From positions 1 to 55,977 of the forward strand of contig JACRBX010000075.1 in NCBI GenBank assembly GCA_016219225.1: a DNA stretch of 55,977 nucleotides. The letters are read 5' to 3'. The notes below the pieces were generated by a model, which ran no database searches, was not told the origin of the DNA, and saw nothing but the letters and a program-made list of their open reading frames with translations. Positions 17,211 to 25,123 of this stretch are shown piece after piece. Source of the DNA: Deltaproteobacteria bacterium. GTDB taxonomy: Bacteria; Desulfobacterota; RBG-13-43-22. The translations under genes were made by a program, and so were the position numbers. Numbering within the stretch: the first letter of the stretch is position 1; every line of letters starts with the position of its first letter.

Positions 17211-18497
17211 ATGATGATTGATAAAAAGGATCGCTACTCGGGCTTTTTTTCCAAATTAGAAACCATGACGGCTTCGGAAAGACGTCAATTCCAAAACAGG
17301 AAATTAAAGCAAATCATCGCCTATGCTTATGAGAAGGCCCCGGCGATCAAAAAAAAATTAGACAAAGCCAAGGTAACGCCCGGAGCAATCAAGACCGTCA
17401 AAGATCTGGAGAAACTGCCCATCACCGAGAAGGCCGATCTGGTGGCCCTGCAAAAGAAGAATCCCCCTTTCGGAGGCCTTAACGGGGTGCCGCCTGAAAA
17501 ACTCCGCCGCATTTTTGTTTCCCCAGGGCCTATTTATGAACCGGGAGAAATGGTTTATGAAGATACCCGCTGGGCCCAAGGGTTATACGCCGGAGGATTC
17601 AGGGCCGGAGACATCTGCCAGATTACTTTTAATTTTCAACTGGTCCCCTTTGCCTTTATGCTGGATTCCTCCCTGAAGCTCTTAGGCTGCCGCACCATTC
17701 CGGCCGGGGTGGGGAATACGGAACTCCAGGTCCAGATTATGAAAGACTTAAAGGTAACCGGATTTTTGGGAACCCCCAGCTTTCTCTTTTCGGCTATCCA
17801 GAAGGCCAAGGAGATGGGGCTTAACCCTAAAAAGGACCTGGCCTTAAAAGCGGCTTTTGTGGCGGCCGAGATGCTGCCCGAATCCATGCGGGACAGCCTG
17901 GAATCGGAACTGGGCCTCCTGATCCGGCAGAGTTACGGCACAGCCGATATCGGCTGTCTGGGCTTCGAGTGTGTTGAAAAAAACGGGATGCATTTCCCGG
18001 ATGATTGTATTGTTGAAATCGTTAATCCTCAAACCGGCAAACAATTGGGGCCGGGCGAAGTCGGCGAGGTCGTAGGAACCTGTTTCAATAAAGTCTATCC
18101 TTTGATCCGCTTCGGGACCGGGGATTTGTCATACTTGAGCGACGAACCCTGTCCCTGCGGCCGCACTTCACCCCGTCTGGTTAAAATCGTCGGCCGGGTG
18201 GACCAGGTCACCAAGGTCAAAGGCATGTTCATCCACCCTGCTTTAGTGGACTTGGTGGCGGCCAAATTTTCGGATATCTGCGCCTGCCAGGTGGTGGTGA
18301 CCCGGGAAGGGCATCAGGACAAGATGACCTTCCGGGCCGAGCTTACCCAGCCCTGTTCCAATCCAGACGAATTGTCTATGGCCGTGGGAAAGGTGATCCA
18401 GGAAATCCTCCGCGTCCGGGGAGAGGTCCAATTCCTGCCCAAGGGGTCCTTGGCCAAAGAGGCTAAGAAGATCGAGGATAAAAGGGTCTGGGAGTAG
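17211..18497 (+). CDS. phenylacetate-CoA ligase-like adenylate-forming enzyme
   Basis: A 428-residue PaaK-type ligase. The N-terminal helix KLKQIIAYAYEKAPAIKKKLD and the VKDLEKLPITEKADL block are family features, with RQSYGTADIGCLGFEC as the adenylate-binding segment and LIRFGTGDLS plus KIVGRVDQVTKVKGMFIHP at the hinge. The CPCGRTSPRL stretch carries the cysteine pair often seen in PaaK. The reaction would be ATP-dependent CoA thioesterification of an aryl or other carboxylic acid. GGGGAGGA precedes the ATG. The gene follows the first Liv cluster beyond a terminator and repeat element, so it is separately transcribed but probably functionally linked. Substrate specificity cannot be read. Confidence 0.88.
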   Translation: MMIDKKDRYSGFFSKLETMTASERRQFQNRKLKQIIAYAYEKAPAIKKKLDKAKVTPGAIKTVKDLEKLPITEKADLVALQKKNPPFGGLNGVPPEKLRRIFVSPGPIYEPGEMVYEDTRWAQGLYAGGFRAGDICQITFNFQLVPFAFMLDSSLKLLGCRTIPAGVGNTELQVQIMKDLKVTGFLGTPSFLFSAIQKAKEMGLNPKKDLALKAAFVAAEMLPESMRDSLESELGLLIRQSYGTADIGCLGFECVEKNGMHFPDDCIVEIVNPQTGKQLGPGEVGEVVGTCFNKVYPLIRFGTGDLSYLSDEPCPCGRTSPRLVKIVGRVDQVTKVKGMFIHPALVDLVAAKFSDICACQVVVTREGHQDKMTFRAELTQPCSNPDELSMAVGKVIQEILRVRGEVQFLPKGSLAKEAKKIEDKRVWE

Positions 18498-18568
18498 ATC
18501 GTTCGGAGTTAGAGTTCGGAGAAGCTGATATTTGAGGAGGCTTTCCCTCAAGCCTCATTGTATAACTT

Positions 18569-18646
18569 TTAATCGTTCGATGTCTTTTCATAGCTCTCCT
18601 TCCCAACGCGGCTGGCCCGGTCGAAGAGTTCAAGATCATTGGCCAT
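18569..18646 (-). other. possible 25-codon frame downstream of the PIN toxin
   Basis: An ATG at 18646 (minus) opens a 25-codon frame, MANDLELFDRASRVGKESY and six more residues, ending at 18569. It follows the toxin gene by 4 bp. It may be a fragment of a former toxin-antitoxin gene or chance; no family was recognised and no Shine-Dalgarno is clear. Confidence 0.2.
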
Positions 18647-18650
18647 TTTC

Positions 18651-19025
18651 TTATTTCTTGGGAAAATACTTCACATGACTTATATTTTTAAAATCTGAAT
18701 CCTGAGTCCAGAGAATGGCTTTGAATTCCTGCGCTGTTGCGAGAATGATACTGTCCGCCATTGGAAGATTATGCTCCAAACTTAGCTTTGAAGCAGCGAT
18801 TGCCAATGATGCGTTCAGATCTACAACCGTTCCTTTTTGCATAGCAACAACCGCCTGCAGTGCTTCATTCTCACTGGACTCCCGGAGAATGACCTTGAAA
18901 ACCTCGTATATCGTTACCGTTGGGACAACAAGCAAAGCCGAATCACTTAGCGGGGACAGGAAATGCTTGGCATTGGGCTCATCCGCAAAGTATGCAAGCC
19001 AGCCGGAAGAATCTACGATATTCAT
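18651..19025 (-). CDS. PIN-domain ribonuclease toxin (VapC-like)
   Basis: A 124-residue PIN protein. The acidic residues expected for Mg-dependent RNA cleavage are present: Asp5 in MNIVDSSGWL, Glu in TIYEVFK (about 41), Asp in LPMADSIIL (about 95) and Asp in TQDSDF (about 114). Length is usual for VapC-type toxins. It overlaps the upstream antitoxin by 4 bp (ATGA), the normal order of antitoxin then toxin. It acts in the cytoplasm, probably on tRNA, rRNA or mRNA; the target is not predictable. Confidence 0.9.
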   Translation of the reverse strand: MNIVDSSGWLAYFADEPNAKHFLSPLSDSALLVVPTVTIYEVFKVILRESSENEALQAVVAMQKGTVVDLNASLAIAASKLSLEHNLPMADSIILATAQEFKAILWTQDSDFKNISHVKYFPKK

Positions 19026-19228
19026 ACTCTATCTTCCTCTCGCTTAAATTCAGTATTGATGCCCTTGAGGAATCCGCGGAGTTCTTTGATATCGCGTTCC
19101 GGTATTAGTTCAATACGTCCGGCATATTCGACAACCTGCATTTTTTGGCCCGGCAGAAGATTCAATGCCTCTCTAACTGTTTTGGGTATTACGACTTGAT
19201 ATTTTGGTGATACGGTTACTGATTGCAT
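19022..19228 (-). CDS. AbrB/MazE-type antitoxin of the PIN toxin
   Basis: A 68-residue SpoVT-AbrB swapped-hairpin protein: MQSVTVSPKYQVVIPKTVREALNL at the N-terminus is the DNA-binding hairpin, and the C-terminal ERDIKELRGFLKGINTEF helix should bind the toxin. The ATG at 19228 with GGAGGT directly upstream is preferred over the upstream in-frame TTG (19249). It overlaps the toxin start. Such antitoxins repress their own promoter; a palindrome in the promoter supports this. Confidence 0.9.
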   Translation of the reverse strand: MQSVTVSPKYQVVIPKTVREALNLLPGQKMQVVEYAGRIELIPERDIKELRGFLKGINTEFKREEDRV

Positions 19229-19235
19229 ACTAATA

Positions 19236-19394
19236 CCTCCGTCGATCAATTTTGTATTACGATATCATGATCGATATGGCTTTGTCAATTATAATGATGG
19301 CGAACAAAGAATTCAACGGGAAGACCGGGTCTTCTGGTACTATGGACCGGGGAAAGGCGAAATTACCCTTATTTCAATAACGCCCCATCCTTAA
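19236..19394 (+). pseudogene. possible 3' remnant of an unidentified gene
   Basis: An open frame without a start ends at TAA 19392-19394. Its last 30 residues (DGEQRIQREDRVFWYYGPGK then GEITLISITPHP) have the composition and ending of a genuine protein C-terminus rather than random DNA. The frame overlaps the toxin-antitoxin promoter on the other strand. I could not assign a family. Confidence 0.3.
19259..19288 (-). promoter_or_regulatory. toxin-antitoxin promoter with embedded operator
   Basis: On the minus strand TTGACA (complement of 19283-19288) is followed after 18 bp by TATCGT (complement of 19259-19264), about 30 bp upstream of the antitoxin start. The inverted repeat ATATC-N6-GATAT (19262-19266 and 19273-19277) lies between and partly over the -10, where an AbrB-type antitoxin would block transcription. 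Confidence 0.5.
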
Positions 19395-19419
19395 ATCGTC
19401 CCCTCTTCTTGGACGATTT
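19393..19419. other. perfect 9-bp hairpin upstream of the thiolase
   Basis: AAATCGTCC and GGACGATTT form a perfect stem around a 9-base pyrimidine loop. No T-run follows on either strand. The rest of 19395-19607 holds no gene; a TTGACA at 19534 lacks a good -10. Confidence 0.4.
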
Positions 19420-19607
19420 CGATCATAGAAATCTCTAAATCCTGCTACCTCCCTTTTTCGGGGCCAGAATGGCTCCTTTATGGTTGTTGAATATCCCGAT
19501 ATGGAAATTGTTTTCTCGTCTGTTTTTAAGAACTTGACAAATGTCGGCCAATTTGCTACCTGGAAAAGAATGAAAAAGGACCGGAAGGTTTATGAAATGG
19601 AGGAACT

Positions 19608-20792
19608 ATGCAAGAATGCTATTTGATTGATGCGGTTCGGACCGCACGGGGGCGTGTCAGTCGCCCCCAAAAGGGATTTTTCGGAGAATTTGCCCATATT
19701 CACCCCACCACATTAGGCGCAACGCTGGCCAATGCGATCATGGAAAGAAACTCCAATCTCCCGCCTGAGAAGATAGAGGATCTCATCTATTCCACCACCC
19801 TCGCTGTTAAGGAGCAGGGGGCCAACATCGCCAGATGGGTTGTTCTGGCTTCAAAACTACCCCATACGGTATCCGGCATACACCTGAACCGCTATTGCTC
19901 CGGCGCCCTTCAGGCTAATGCCTACGCCAGCGCCTCCATTAAGGTAGGAGACTATGATGTGGCCCTGGCCGGCGGCGGAGAGCACATGAACATGGTGCCG
20001 TTGGGTGCGGACAGAAATGATCCGGATCGGTCGCCTATTACACCGGAAGTCACTAAAAAGCATAACATCGTCCCCCAGGGGGTGTCTGCAGAAATCATCG
20101 CTGTCAAATACGGCATCGGTCAGGACGAGATCAACGCCTTCTCTGTCAGGAGTCAGCAAAAGGCCCAGGCTGCGACCGAAGCAGGAAAATTCAAAAACGA
20201 AATTATCCCCGTCACCTATATTGATCTGGATGGCAAAGAGCAGATTTTGGACCGGGACTCCAACATCAAGCCCCAAACGACCGTCGATAAAATTAACAGT
20301 CTTCCCCGCCCGTTCAAAGAAAATGGGCTGATTCATGCTGCCGCTTCTTCAGGGATCTGCGATGGCGCCTCCATGGCTTTGTGGGTATCGGAGGATATCG
20401 CTAAAGAGCACAGTCTAAAACCCAGAGCCCATATTCTTTCCAATGCCAACTATGGGGTGGATCCTGAAGAAATGCTGGATGGTGTCATTCCGGGAACGCG
20501 TCTGGCTCTCAAAAGGGCCGGACTAACCCTGGACCAAATCGATCGTTTTGAAATCAACGAAGCCTTTGCCAGTGTTCCTCTGGCCTGGATGAAAACGCTC
20601 GATATCCCGGAGGAAAAGGTGAATGTCAACGGCGGCGCCATCGCCATGGGTCATCCACTTGGAGCTACCGGAGGAATCCTGCTGGCCACCATGATCAATG
20701 AACTGGAGCGGGAAAATCTACGTTATGGTTTAATCACCCTGTGTGCGGCACAGGGAATGTCCGGCACCATGATTATTGAAAGACTTCCCTGA
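19608..20792 (+). CDS. acetyl-CoA acetyltransferase / 3-ketoacyl-CoA thiolase
   Basis: A 394-residue thiolase. Nucleophile Cys97 lies in NRYCSGALQA, NEAF is at 317-320, the catalytic His349 is in NGGAIAMGHPLGATGG, and the second Cys379 is in LCAAQGMSG, a variant of the usual CxGGGxG loop. It catalyses reversible Claisen condensation or thiolysis of 3-ketoacyl-CoA in the cytoplasm. ATG 19608 follows GGAGG. The gene is a single unit on this strand; with the crotonase near 26.7 kb and the acyl-CoA ligases it fits beta-oxidation-type metabolism. Chain-length preference cannot be read. Confidence 0.92.
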   Translation: MQECYLIDAVRTARGRVSRPQKGFFGEFAHIHPTTLGATLANAIMERNSNLPPEKIEDLIYSTTLAVKEQGANIARWVVLASKLPHTVSGIHLNRYCSGALQANAYASASIKVGDYDVALAGGGEHMNMVPLGADRNDPDRSPITPEVTKKHNIVPQGVSAEIIAVKYGIGQDEINAFSVRSQQKAQAATEAGKFKNEIIPVTYIDLDGKEQILDRDSNIKPQTTVDKINSLPRPFKENGLIHAAASSGICDGASMALWVSEDIAKEHSLKPRAHILSNANYGVDPEEMLDGVIPGTRLALKRAGLTLDQIDRFEINEAFASVPLAWMKTLDIPEEKVNVNGGAIAMGHPLGATGGILLATMINELERENLRYGLITLCAAQGMSGTMIIERLP

Positions 20793-20892
20793 ATATGACC
20801 GCATGCCTTATTTTTACAATCTCTTGTCGCCAAGCTATTTCCCCGACCCGGGGGGGATCGATTTTGGGACGGGCAAGGTGCTTTTTTATTCC

Positions 20893-20921
20893 TTGACAAG
20901 ATAGAGGACCGACAGTACATT
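20893..20921 (+). promoter_or_regulatory. sigma70-type promoter for the ferritin-like/RpoH-like operon
   Basis: TTGACA (20893-20898), a 17-bp spacer, then TACATT (20916-20921), about 58 bp upstream of the ferritin-like start. The -35 is perfect and the -10 moderate. Confidence 0.5.
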
Positions 20922-20978
20922 TAAATTATACGGATTTGGGGGTCGGGCAACCCCCATGAAAAACAAGGAGGACTGACC

Positions 20979-21425
20979 ATGTCTTTTTCCACCACCCAGG
21001 AAATTATCCGCTATGCTATCGACACCGAAAAAGATGCTCAAACCTTTTACCGATCGGCCGCTTCGCTGTCTCAATACCCCGGTATATCGACCCTTTTTTT
21101 AGAATTGGCGGCTGAAGAAGAAAACCATCAAAAACTATTGGAAGAATTGCCGGATCCGGCTACCCTTCCGGTAAGTTCCAAACCCATACCGGATTTAAAA
21201 ATCAGCGACTATCTTATGGACCTTAAGTTTCATAAGGAGATGAAATATCAAGACGTGATGATCCTGGCCATGAAAAGTGAGGAAAAATCCCTGAAGTTCT
21301 ATCGGTCCTGGGAAGACAAGGTGCAAGATCCGGCTCAAAAAAAATTATTTGCCTATCTGGCTGATCAAGAGGCCCAGCATAAATATCGGTTAGAATCTAT
21401 TTACGATGAAACCATATTGGATTGA
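20979..21425 (+). CDS. ferritin-like diiron protein (rubrerythrin family)
   Basis: A 148-residue four-helix protein. Helix 1 has EKDAQTFY, helix 2 AAEEENHQKLLEEL, helix 3 AMKSEEKSLKFYRSW, and helix 4 LADQEAQHKYRLESI. The paired E and ExxH positions make a complete diiron site. There is no C-terminal rubredoxin domain, so it is of the short rubrerythrin-like type associated with peroxide detoxification or iron handling in anaerobes. AAGGAGGA precedes the ATG. The sigma factor begins 9 bp after its stop, so the two are co-transcribed, which hints at an oxidative or heat stress operon. Confidence 0.88.
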   Translation: MSFSTTQEIIRYAIDTEKDAQTFYRSAASLSQYPGISTLFLELAAEEENHQKLLEELPDPATLPVSSKPIPDLKISDYLMDLKFHKEMKYQDVMILAMKSEEKSLKFYRSWEDKVQDPAQKKLFAYLADQEAQHKYRLESIYDETILD

Positions 21426-21434
21426 TCGATAAAG

Positions 21435-22382
21435 ATGAGCACCACCCAGTCTGAAGACCCCTGGAACACCCTTCTGGAGGAAAAGGAACCGGAAGTCCCA
21501 CCCTTGACCAAAAGCGATGTGGTTCCTTATGACCCTCTTCAGCGCTATCTCTTTGAGGTAAACCGGTATGCCCTCCTTACGCCGGAAGAAGAAAAGACCC
21601 TGCTCCTCAATTATCATAAATCCCCGGAGCCGGAATTGGCTTATAAATTGATTACCTCCAATCTGCGGCTGGTGGTTAAGATCGCCATGGATTTTCAGCG
21701 TTACTGGATGCAAAATCTGTTGGATCTAATCCAGGAGGGAAATATCGGATTGATGCAGGCCATTAAAAAATTCGACCCCTTTCGGGGTATCAAATTCTCT
21801 TATTACGCCTCCTTTTGGATTAAAGCCTATATTTTAAAATTTATTATGGACAACTGGAAGCTGGTGAAAATCGGTACGACCCAGGCCCAACGGAAACTTT
21901 TCTATAACCTGAAAAAAGAAAAAGGCCGGCTCCTGGCCTTGGGGATCGATCCGGTACCCAAGCTCCTTTCAGAAAGGTTTTCCGTCAGCGAAAAAGAAAT
22001 TGTGGAAATGGATCAAAGGCTGGGGGAATGGGAACTCTCCCTGGATGCCCCGATTACCGGAGATTCTACGGAGGACCACAAGTCATTCATCCCGGACAAA
22101 GAGGCCTCTCCTGAAAAGGCCTTAAGCGAACGGGAATTAAAACAGGTTTTAAATACCAAACTTCAGGATTTTCGCAAAGAACTCACTAAGCGGGAATTAG
22201 TTATTTTTGAAAAAAGAATCCTGGCCGAAGACCCTCTGACCTTACAGGACTTAGGGGAACAATTTGGGGTTTCCCGGGAAAGGGTTCGGCAATTGGAAGA
22301 AAAACTCTTAAAAAAGGTAAAGGCCTACCTCGAGAAAGAGCTTCCGGATATAAAACCCGACTATTTATATGAAACTTCCTGA
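21435..22382 (+). CDS. RpoH-like (sigma-32 group) RNA polymerase sigma factor
   Basis: A 315-residue sigma-70 family protein. Region 1.2/2.1 starts DPLQRYLFEVNRYALLTPEEE; region 2 has LIQEGNIGLMQAIKKFDPFRGIKFSYYASFWIKAYI; TTQAQRKLFYNLKKEK resembles the RpoH box (QRKLFFNLR); region 4 has FGVSRERVRQLEEKLLKKVKAYL. The lack of a long region 1.1 and the RpoH box argue for the heat-shock group rather than RpoD. It would redirect RNA polymerase to stress promoters. It lies between a ferritin-like protein and a TPR protein in one operon, an uncommon setting for rpoH. The Shine-Dalgarno is weak, so translation may depend on the upstream gene. Confidence 0.82.
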   Translation: MSTTQSEDPWNTLLEEKEPEVPPLTKSDVVPYDPLQRYLFEVNRYALLTPEEEKTLLLNYHKSPEPELAYKLITSNLRLVVKIAMDFQRYWMQNLLDLIQEGNIGLMQAIKKFDPFRGIKFSYYASFWIKAYILKFIMDNWKLVKIGTTQAQRKLFYNLKKEKGRLLALGIDPVPKLLSERFSVSEKEIVEMDQRLGEWELSLDAPITGDSTEDHKSFIPDKEASPEKALSERELKQVLNTKLQDFRKELTKRELVIFEKRILAEDPLTLQDLGEQFGVSRERVRQLEEKLLKKVKAYLEKELPDIKPDYLYETS

Positions 22383-24198
22383 CCTGATTGAACATGATAC
22401 TGGATACTGGATCCAGTATCCGGCATCGGCTTTATGGCTGGTTGTGATTCTGGCGGTCCTGTTAGCCCTGGCCGGATGCCAGGGACATACCCCTCAACCC
22501 CTTCCCGAGAAGCCGATCACGGTCCCTACGATCCCGAAAACGCTCCCGAAAACTTTTGATACGCAGGCCGAAGCCTATTATCATTTTATCATGGGGAACC
22601 TTTTTAGTCAGGAAGACAACGACCCCAAAGCAATCGCGGAACTCCAGAAGACCTTGGATTTAGTGCCCGATTCCCCGTTCTTAGAATTTTCTTTAGGGCG
22701 TCTTTTTTTCAAGGCTTCCAACCTGCCCGAGGCCATCCGACATACTCAAAAGGCCATCGACCTGGATCCGAAATATCAGGAGGCTTATTCCCTTTTGGCG
22801 GAGATCTATATCACCCAGCAAAAATGGGAAGAAGCCATCAAGACCTATCAAGCCCTTTCGGCTCTCAATCCCCGGAATGAAGAGGTCCTCTTTAATTTGG
22901 GAATTCTTTTCCTGCAAACCCAAAAGATGTCCCAGGCCACGGAAACCTTTCATCAATTAATAAAAATCAATCCAAAATCCGATAAAGGCAATTTCTTCCT
23001 GGCCAAGATTTATTTAGAACAAAAACAATATGATCGGGCCCGAATTTTTTTTCAGGAAACCATCAAAATCAATCCCCAAAATTTAAATGCCTATATGGGT
23101 CTCGGCCAGATTTATGAGTTGACCGATCAACCCAAACAGGCCCTGGCCACCTATCAGAAAATCCTCCAGATGAACCCCAATAATCTGGCGGCCCAGGAAA
23201 GGGCCGGAGATCAACTGTTAAAACTGGGTAAAGGGGAACAAGCCCGAGACCTCCTGGAATCCTTAAAGAAAAACTCCAATCAAGACTTTGAAACCCGATT
23301 CCGAATCGCCATTATCTACCTGGAAAACAAACAATTCCACCCTTCTTCCGAAGAACTCAGTCTTTTGTTAGCCGAGCAACCCGACAACAACAAAATAAAA
23401 TATTTTTTGGCCATCACTCTGGTGGAACAAAAAAATTATAAAAGGGCCGAAGAAACCCTGAAATCCATTGCCACTCAATCGGAGTATTTTTCGCAGTCCT
23501 TAATCCTCGAGGCCTATATCCTGGAGAAAGAAAAAAAATTCTCAGAAGCGATTCAACGCCTTCAAAAAGCCCTGGTGATCGTCCCCAAGAAGATTGAGAT
23601 TTACCTGACCCTCTCCTCCCTTTATGAAAAAATAAATAACCTCCCGGAAGGCAAAAAAGTACTCCTGGAAGGCATTGAGATCGATCCCGATCAGGCCGAA
23701 CTGTATTTTCATCTGGGCGTCCTATCCGATAAAATGGGACAGAAGAAAGAAAGCCTCCAGCATCTGAAAATGGCGATAAAGAAAGACCCTTTTCATGTTA
23801 TGGCCTTGAATTACTTAGGGTACACCTATGCCGACCGGGGGATCTATCTCGACGAGGCCGAGGATTTGATTAAACGGGCCTTGAAGTTTCGCCCTAACGA
23901 CGGGTACATCATCGATAGTCTTGGATGGGTTTATTTTAAAAAAAAGCGCTACGACGAGGCCCTGGTAGAACTTGAGAAGGCCTGGAAACTGGCCCCGAAT
24001 GATCCGGTCATAGGAGAACATCTGGGGGAGATCTATCTTAAAAAAAATCTCTGGGAAAAGGCCGTTAAAATATTGCGTCGGGTGTTGGAGATGAATCCTT
24101 CGATTAAAGAGAAAGATATCATCTTAAAAAAGATCAAAGAAGCCCAACAAAAACTGGAAGAAGAAAAGGGAGGTTGGGAATATCCGACCATGTATTAA
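22369..24198 (+). CDS. TPR-repeat lipoprotein
   Basis: A 609-residue protein. A hydrophobic segment WLVVILAVLLALAGCQG (about 24-40) ends in lipobox LAGC, so it is a lipid-anchored envelope protein. The mature part is a run of roughly 14 tetratricopeptide repeats (for example AIRHTQKAIDLDPKYQEAY, ARIFFQETIKINPQNLNAYM, DEALVELEKAWKLAPNDP), giving a long superhelical scaffold for protein-protein contacts. The start overlaps the sigma gene by 14 bp. The N-terminal IEHDTGYWIQYPASALW stretch before the signal is unusually long; a later start cannot be excluded. Partner unknown; the LolB-like protein downstream could be one. Confidence 0.85.
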   Translation: MKLPDLIEHDTGYWIQYPASALWLVVILAVLLALAGCQGHTPQPLPEKPITVPTIPKTLPKTFDTQAEAYYHFIMGNLFSQEDNDPKAIAELQKTLDLVPDSPFLEFSLGRLFFKASNLPEAIRHTQKAIDLDPKYQEAYSLLAEIYITQQKWEEAIKTYQALSALNPRNEEVLFNLGILFLQTQKMSQATETFHQLIKINPKSDKGNFFLAKIYLEQKQYDRARIFFQETIKINPQNLNAYMGLGQIYELTDQPKQALATYQKILQMNPNNLAAQERAGDQLLKLGKGEQARDLLESLKKNSNQDFETRFRIAIIYLENKQFHPSSEELSLLLAEQPDNNKIKYFLAITLVEQKNYKRAEETLKSIATQSEYFSQSLILEAYILEKEKKFSEAIQRLQKALVIVPKKIEIYLTLSSLYEKINNLPEGKKVLLEGIEIDPDQAELYFHLGVLSDKMGQKKESLQHLKMAIKKDPFHVMALNYLGYTYADRGIYLDEAEDLIKRALKFRPNDGYIIDSLGWVYFKKKRYDEALVELEKAWKLAPNDPVIGEHLGEIYLKKNLWEKAVKILRRVLEMNPSIKEKDIILKKIKEAQQKLEEEKGGWEYPTMY

Positions 24199-24204
24199 AA
24201 CCCC

Positions 24205-24308
24205 GGGGTTCAAGGTTCAGGGTCCGAAGTCCAAGGTCCAAGGTCCAAAGTTCAAGGTTCAGGGTTCAAAGTTCAAGGTTCAGGGTTCAAGGTTCAAGGT
24301 TCAAAGAA
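24205..24308. repeat. long heptamer array, TTCAAGG/TTCAGGG type
   Basis: About 14 consecutive 7-bp units with the pattern TTCAAGG, TTCAGGG, GTCCAAG begin just after the TPR stop. This is the longest heptamer array in the window. It is free of stops in the frame of the following gene, so it reads as a pseudo-protein repeat (SRFRVQ-like in another frame). It occupies the place where the start codon and ribosome-binding site of the next gene should be. Confidence 0.85.
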
Positions 24309-24478
24309 AAACCGGACGCTTTTTACCCTTTCCCTTATATCTTTTTATATTTTTTTTCCTGGCCCTCGGCATCCTCCCCTATCCGATATCGGCTCCTGCT
24401 TCTATTCAAGGCCCATACCCCAAAGATGCCTGCTCACCGGAAATAGGCCATTCAAACCTGCAAGCCCTGCTCAGCCGG

Positions 24479-25123
24479 TTGGCGCTGCTCGAAGAACCCG
24501 TCTCCCGTGAAGGTACGGGGCTCCTGGTCGCCCAGGCCCCGGGGGAAAGGTACAGACTTCAATTCCGCCTGCTCGCTCGCGGTCCGGAGGCCTTCCGTCT
24601 GGAAATATTCGATCCATTCGGCCGGCCCATGCTTTATATTGTTTCCTATTTGGGAAAAACCCGTGTCTTTTCCATAGCCGAGGAAAAAGAGATCCCTCTC
24701 CCCGAATCCCTTTCAGGCCCCCTGGCCGCCTTTTCACAGATGCCCTTTACTGAAATTTCTAAAATTTTTTGGGGCCGGGTGCCGATCTTCCCTTATGATT
24801 CTTATCAAATCCAATCGGCCGAGGAAGAAGGAAAAGAAACGGTTAAAATACTGCTCCAAGGTGCTTACCAGCAAGAAATTTGGATAAGGCCCAACCCCTT
24901 CTCGCTCATTAAAAGCCGGATTAAAAGCCCTTCGAAAGAAGGGGAGATCGAGTTAACCTTTTCTGATTTTTCCAGGGGAACGAGTAACCGACTCCCTTTA
25001 CGGCTGGAAATAAAAGATGGGACCGGGGAAAACGTTTTAAGCCTGCGGTATGAAACATTGATCCTGCGTCCGGATATCCCTGATGAAGTTTTTAAATGGC
25101 CCGAGTTTATTAGACAGGATTAG
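24479..25123 (+). CDS. exported LolB-like protein with displaced 5' end
   Basis: TTG 24479 gives 214 residues, but the real protein is probably longer. The same frame stays open upstream and encodes a hydrophobic segment LPFPLYLFIFFFLALGILPY (from about 24323) followed by a mature-looking stretch through CSPEIGHSNLQALLSRLALL. No ATG, GTG or TTG occurs in this frame between the TPR stop and 24479; the sequence there is heptamer array. The body (YRLQFRLLARGPEAFRLEIFDPF, GKTRVFSIAEEKEIPLP, LRLEIKDG) follows the beta-rich LolB/DUF4292 pattern of outer-membrane lipoprotein handling. Its stop TAG is the TAG of a BOX end. Either a non-ATG start (CTG 24359) or frame switching through the repeat is needed. 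Confidence 0.65.
   Translation: MALLEEPVSREGTGLLVAQAPGERYRLQFRLLARGPEAFRLEIFDPFGRPMLYIVSYLGKTRVFSIAEEKEIPLPESLSGPLAAFSQMPFTEISKIFWGRVPIFPYDSYQIQSAEEEGKETVKILLQGAYQQEIWIRPNPFSLIKSRIKSPSKEGEIELTFSDFSRGTSNRLPLRLEIKDGTGENVLSLRYETLILRPDIPDEVFKWPEFIRQD

Noticed and set aside
24174-24446. Open frame rich in SRFRVQ repeats
   Set aside because: It is a translation of the heptamer array; 7-bp units repeat as 21-bp codon blocks in every frame, and there is no credible ribosome-binding distance.
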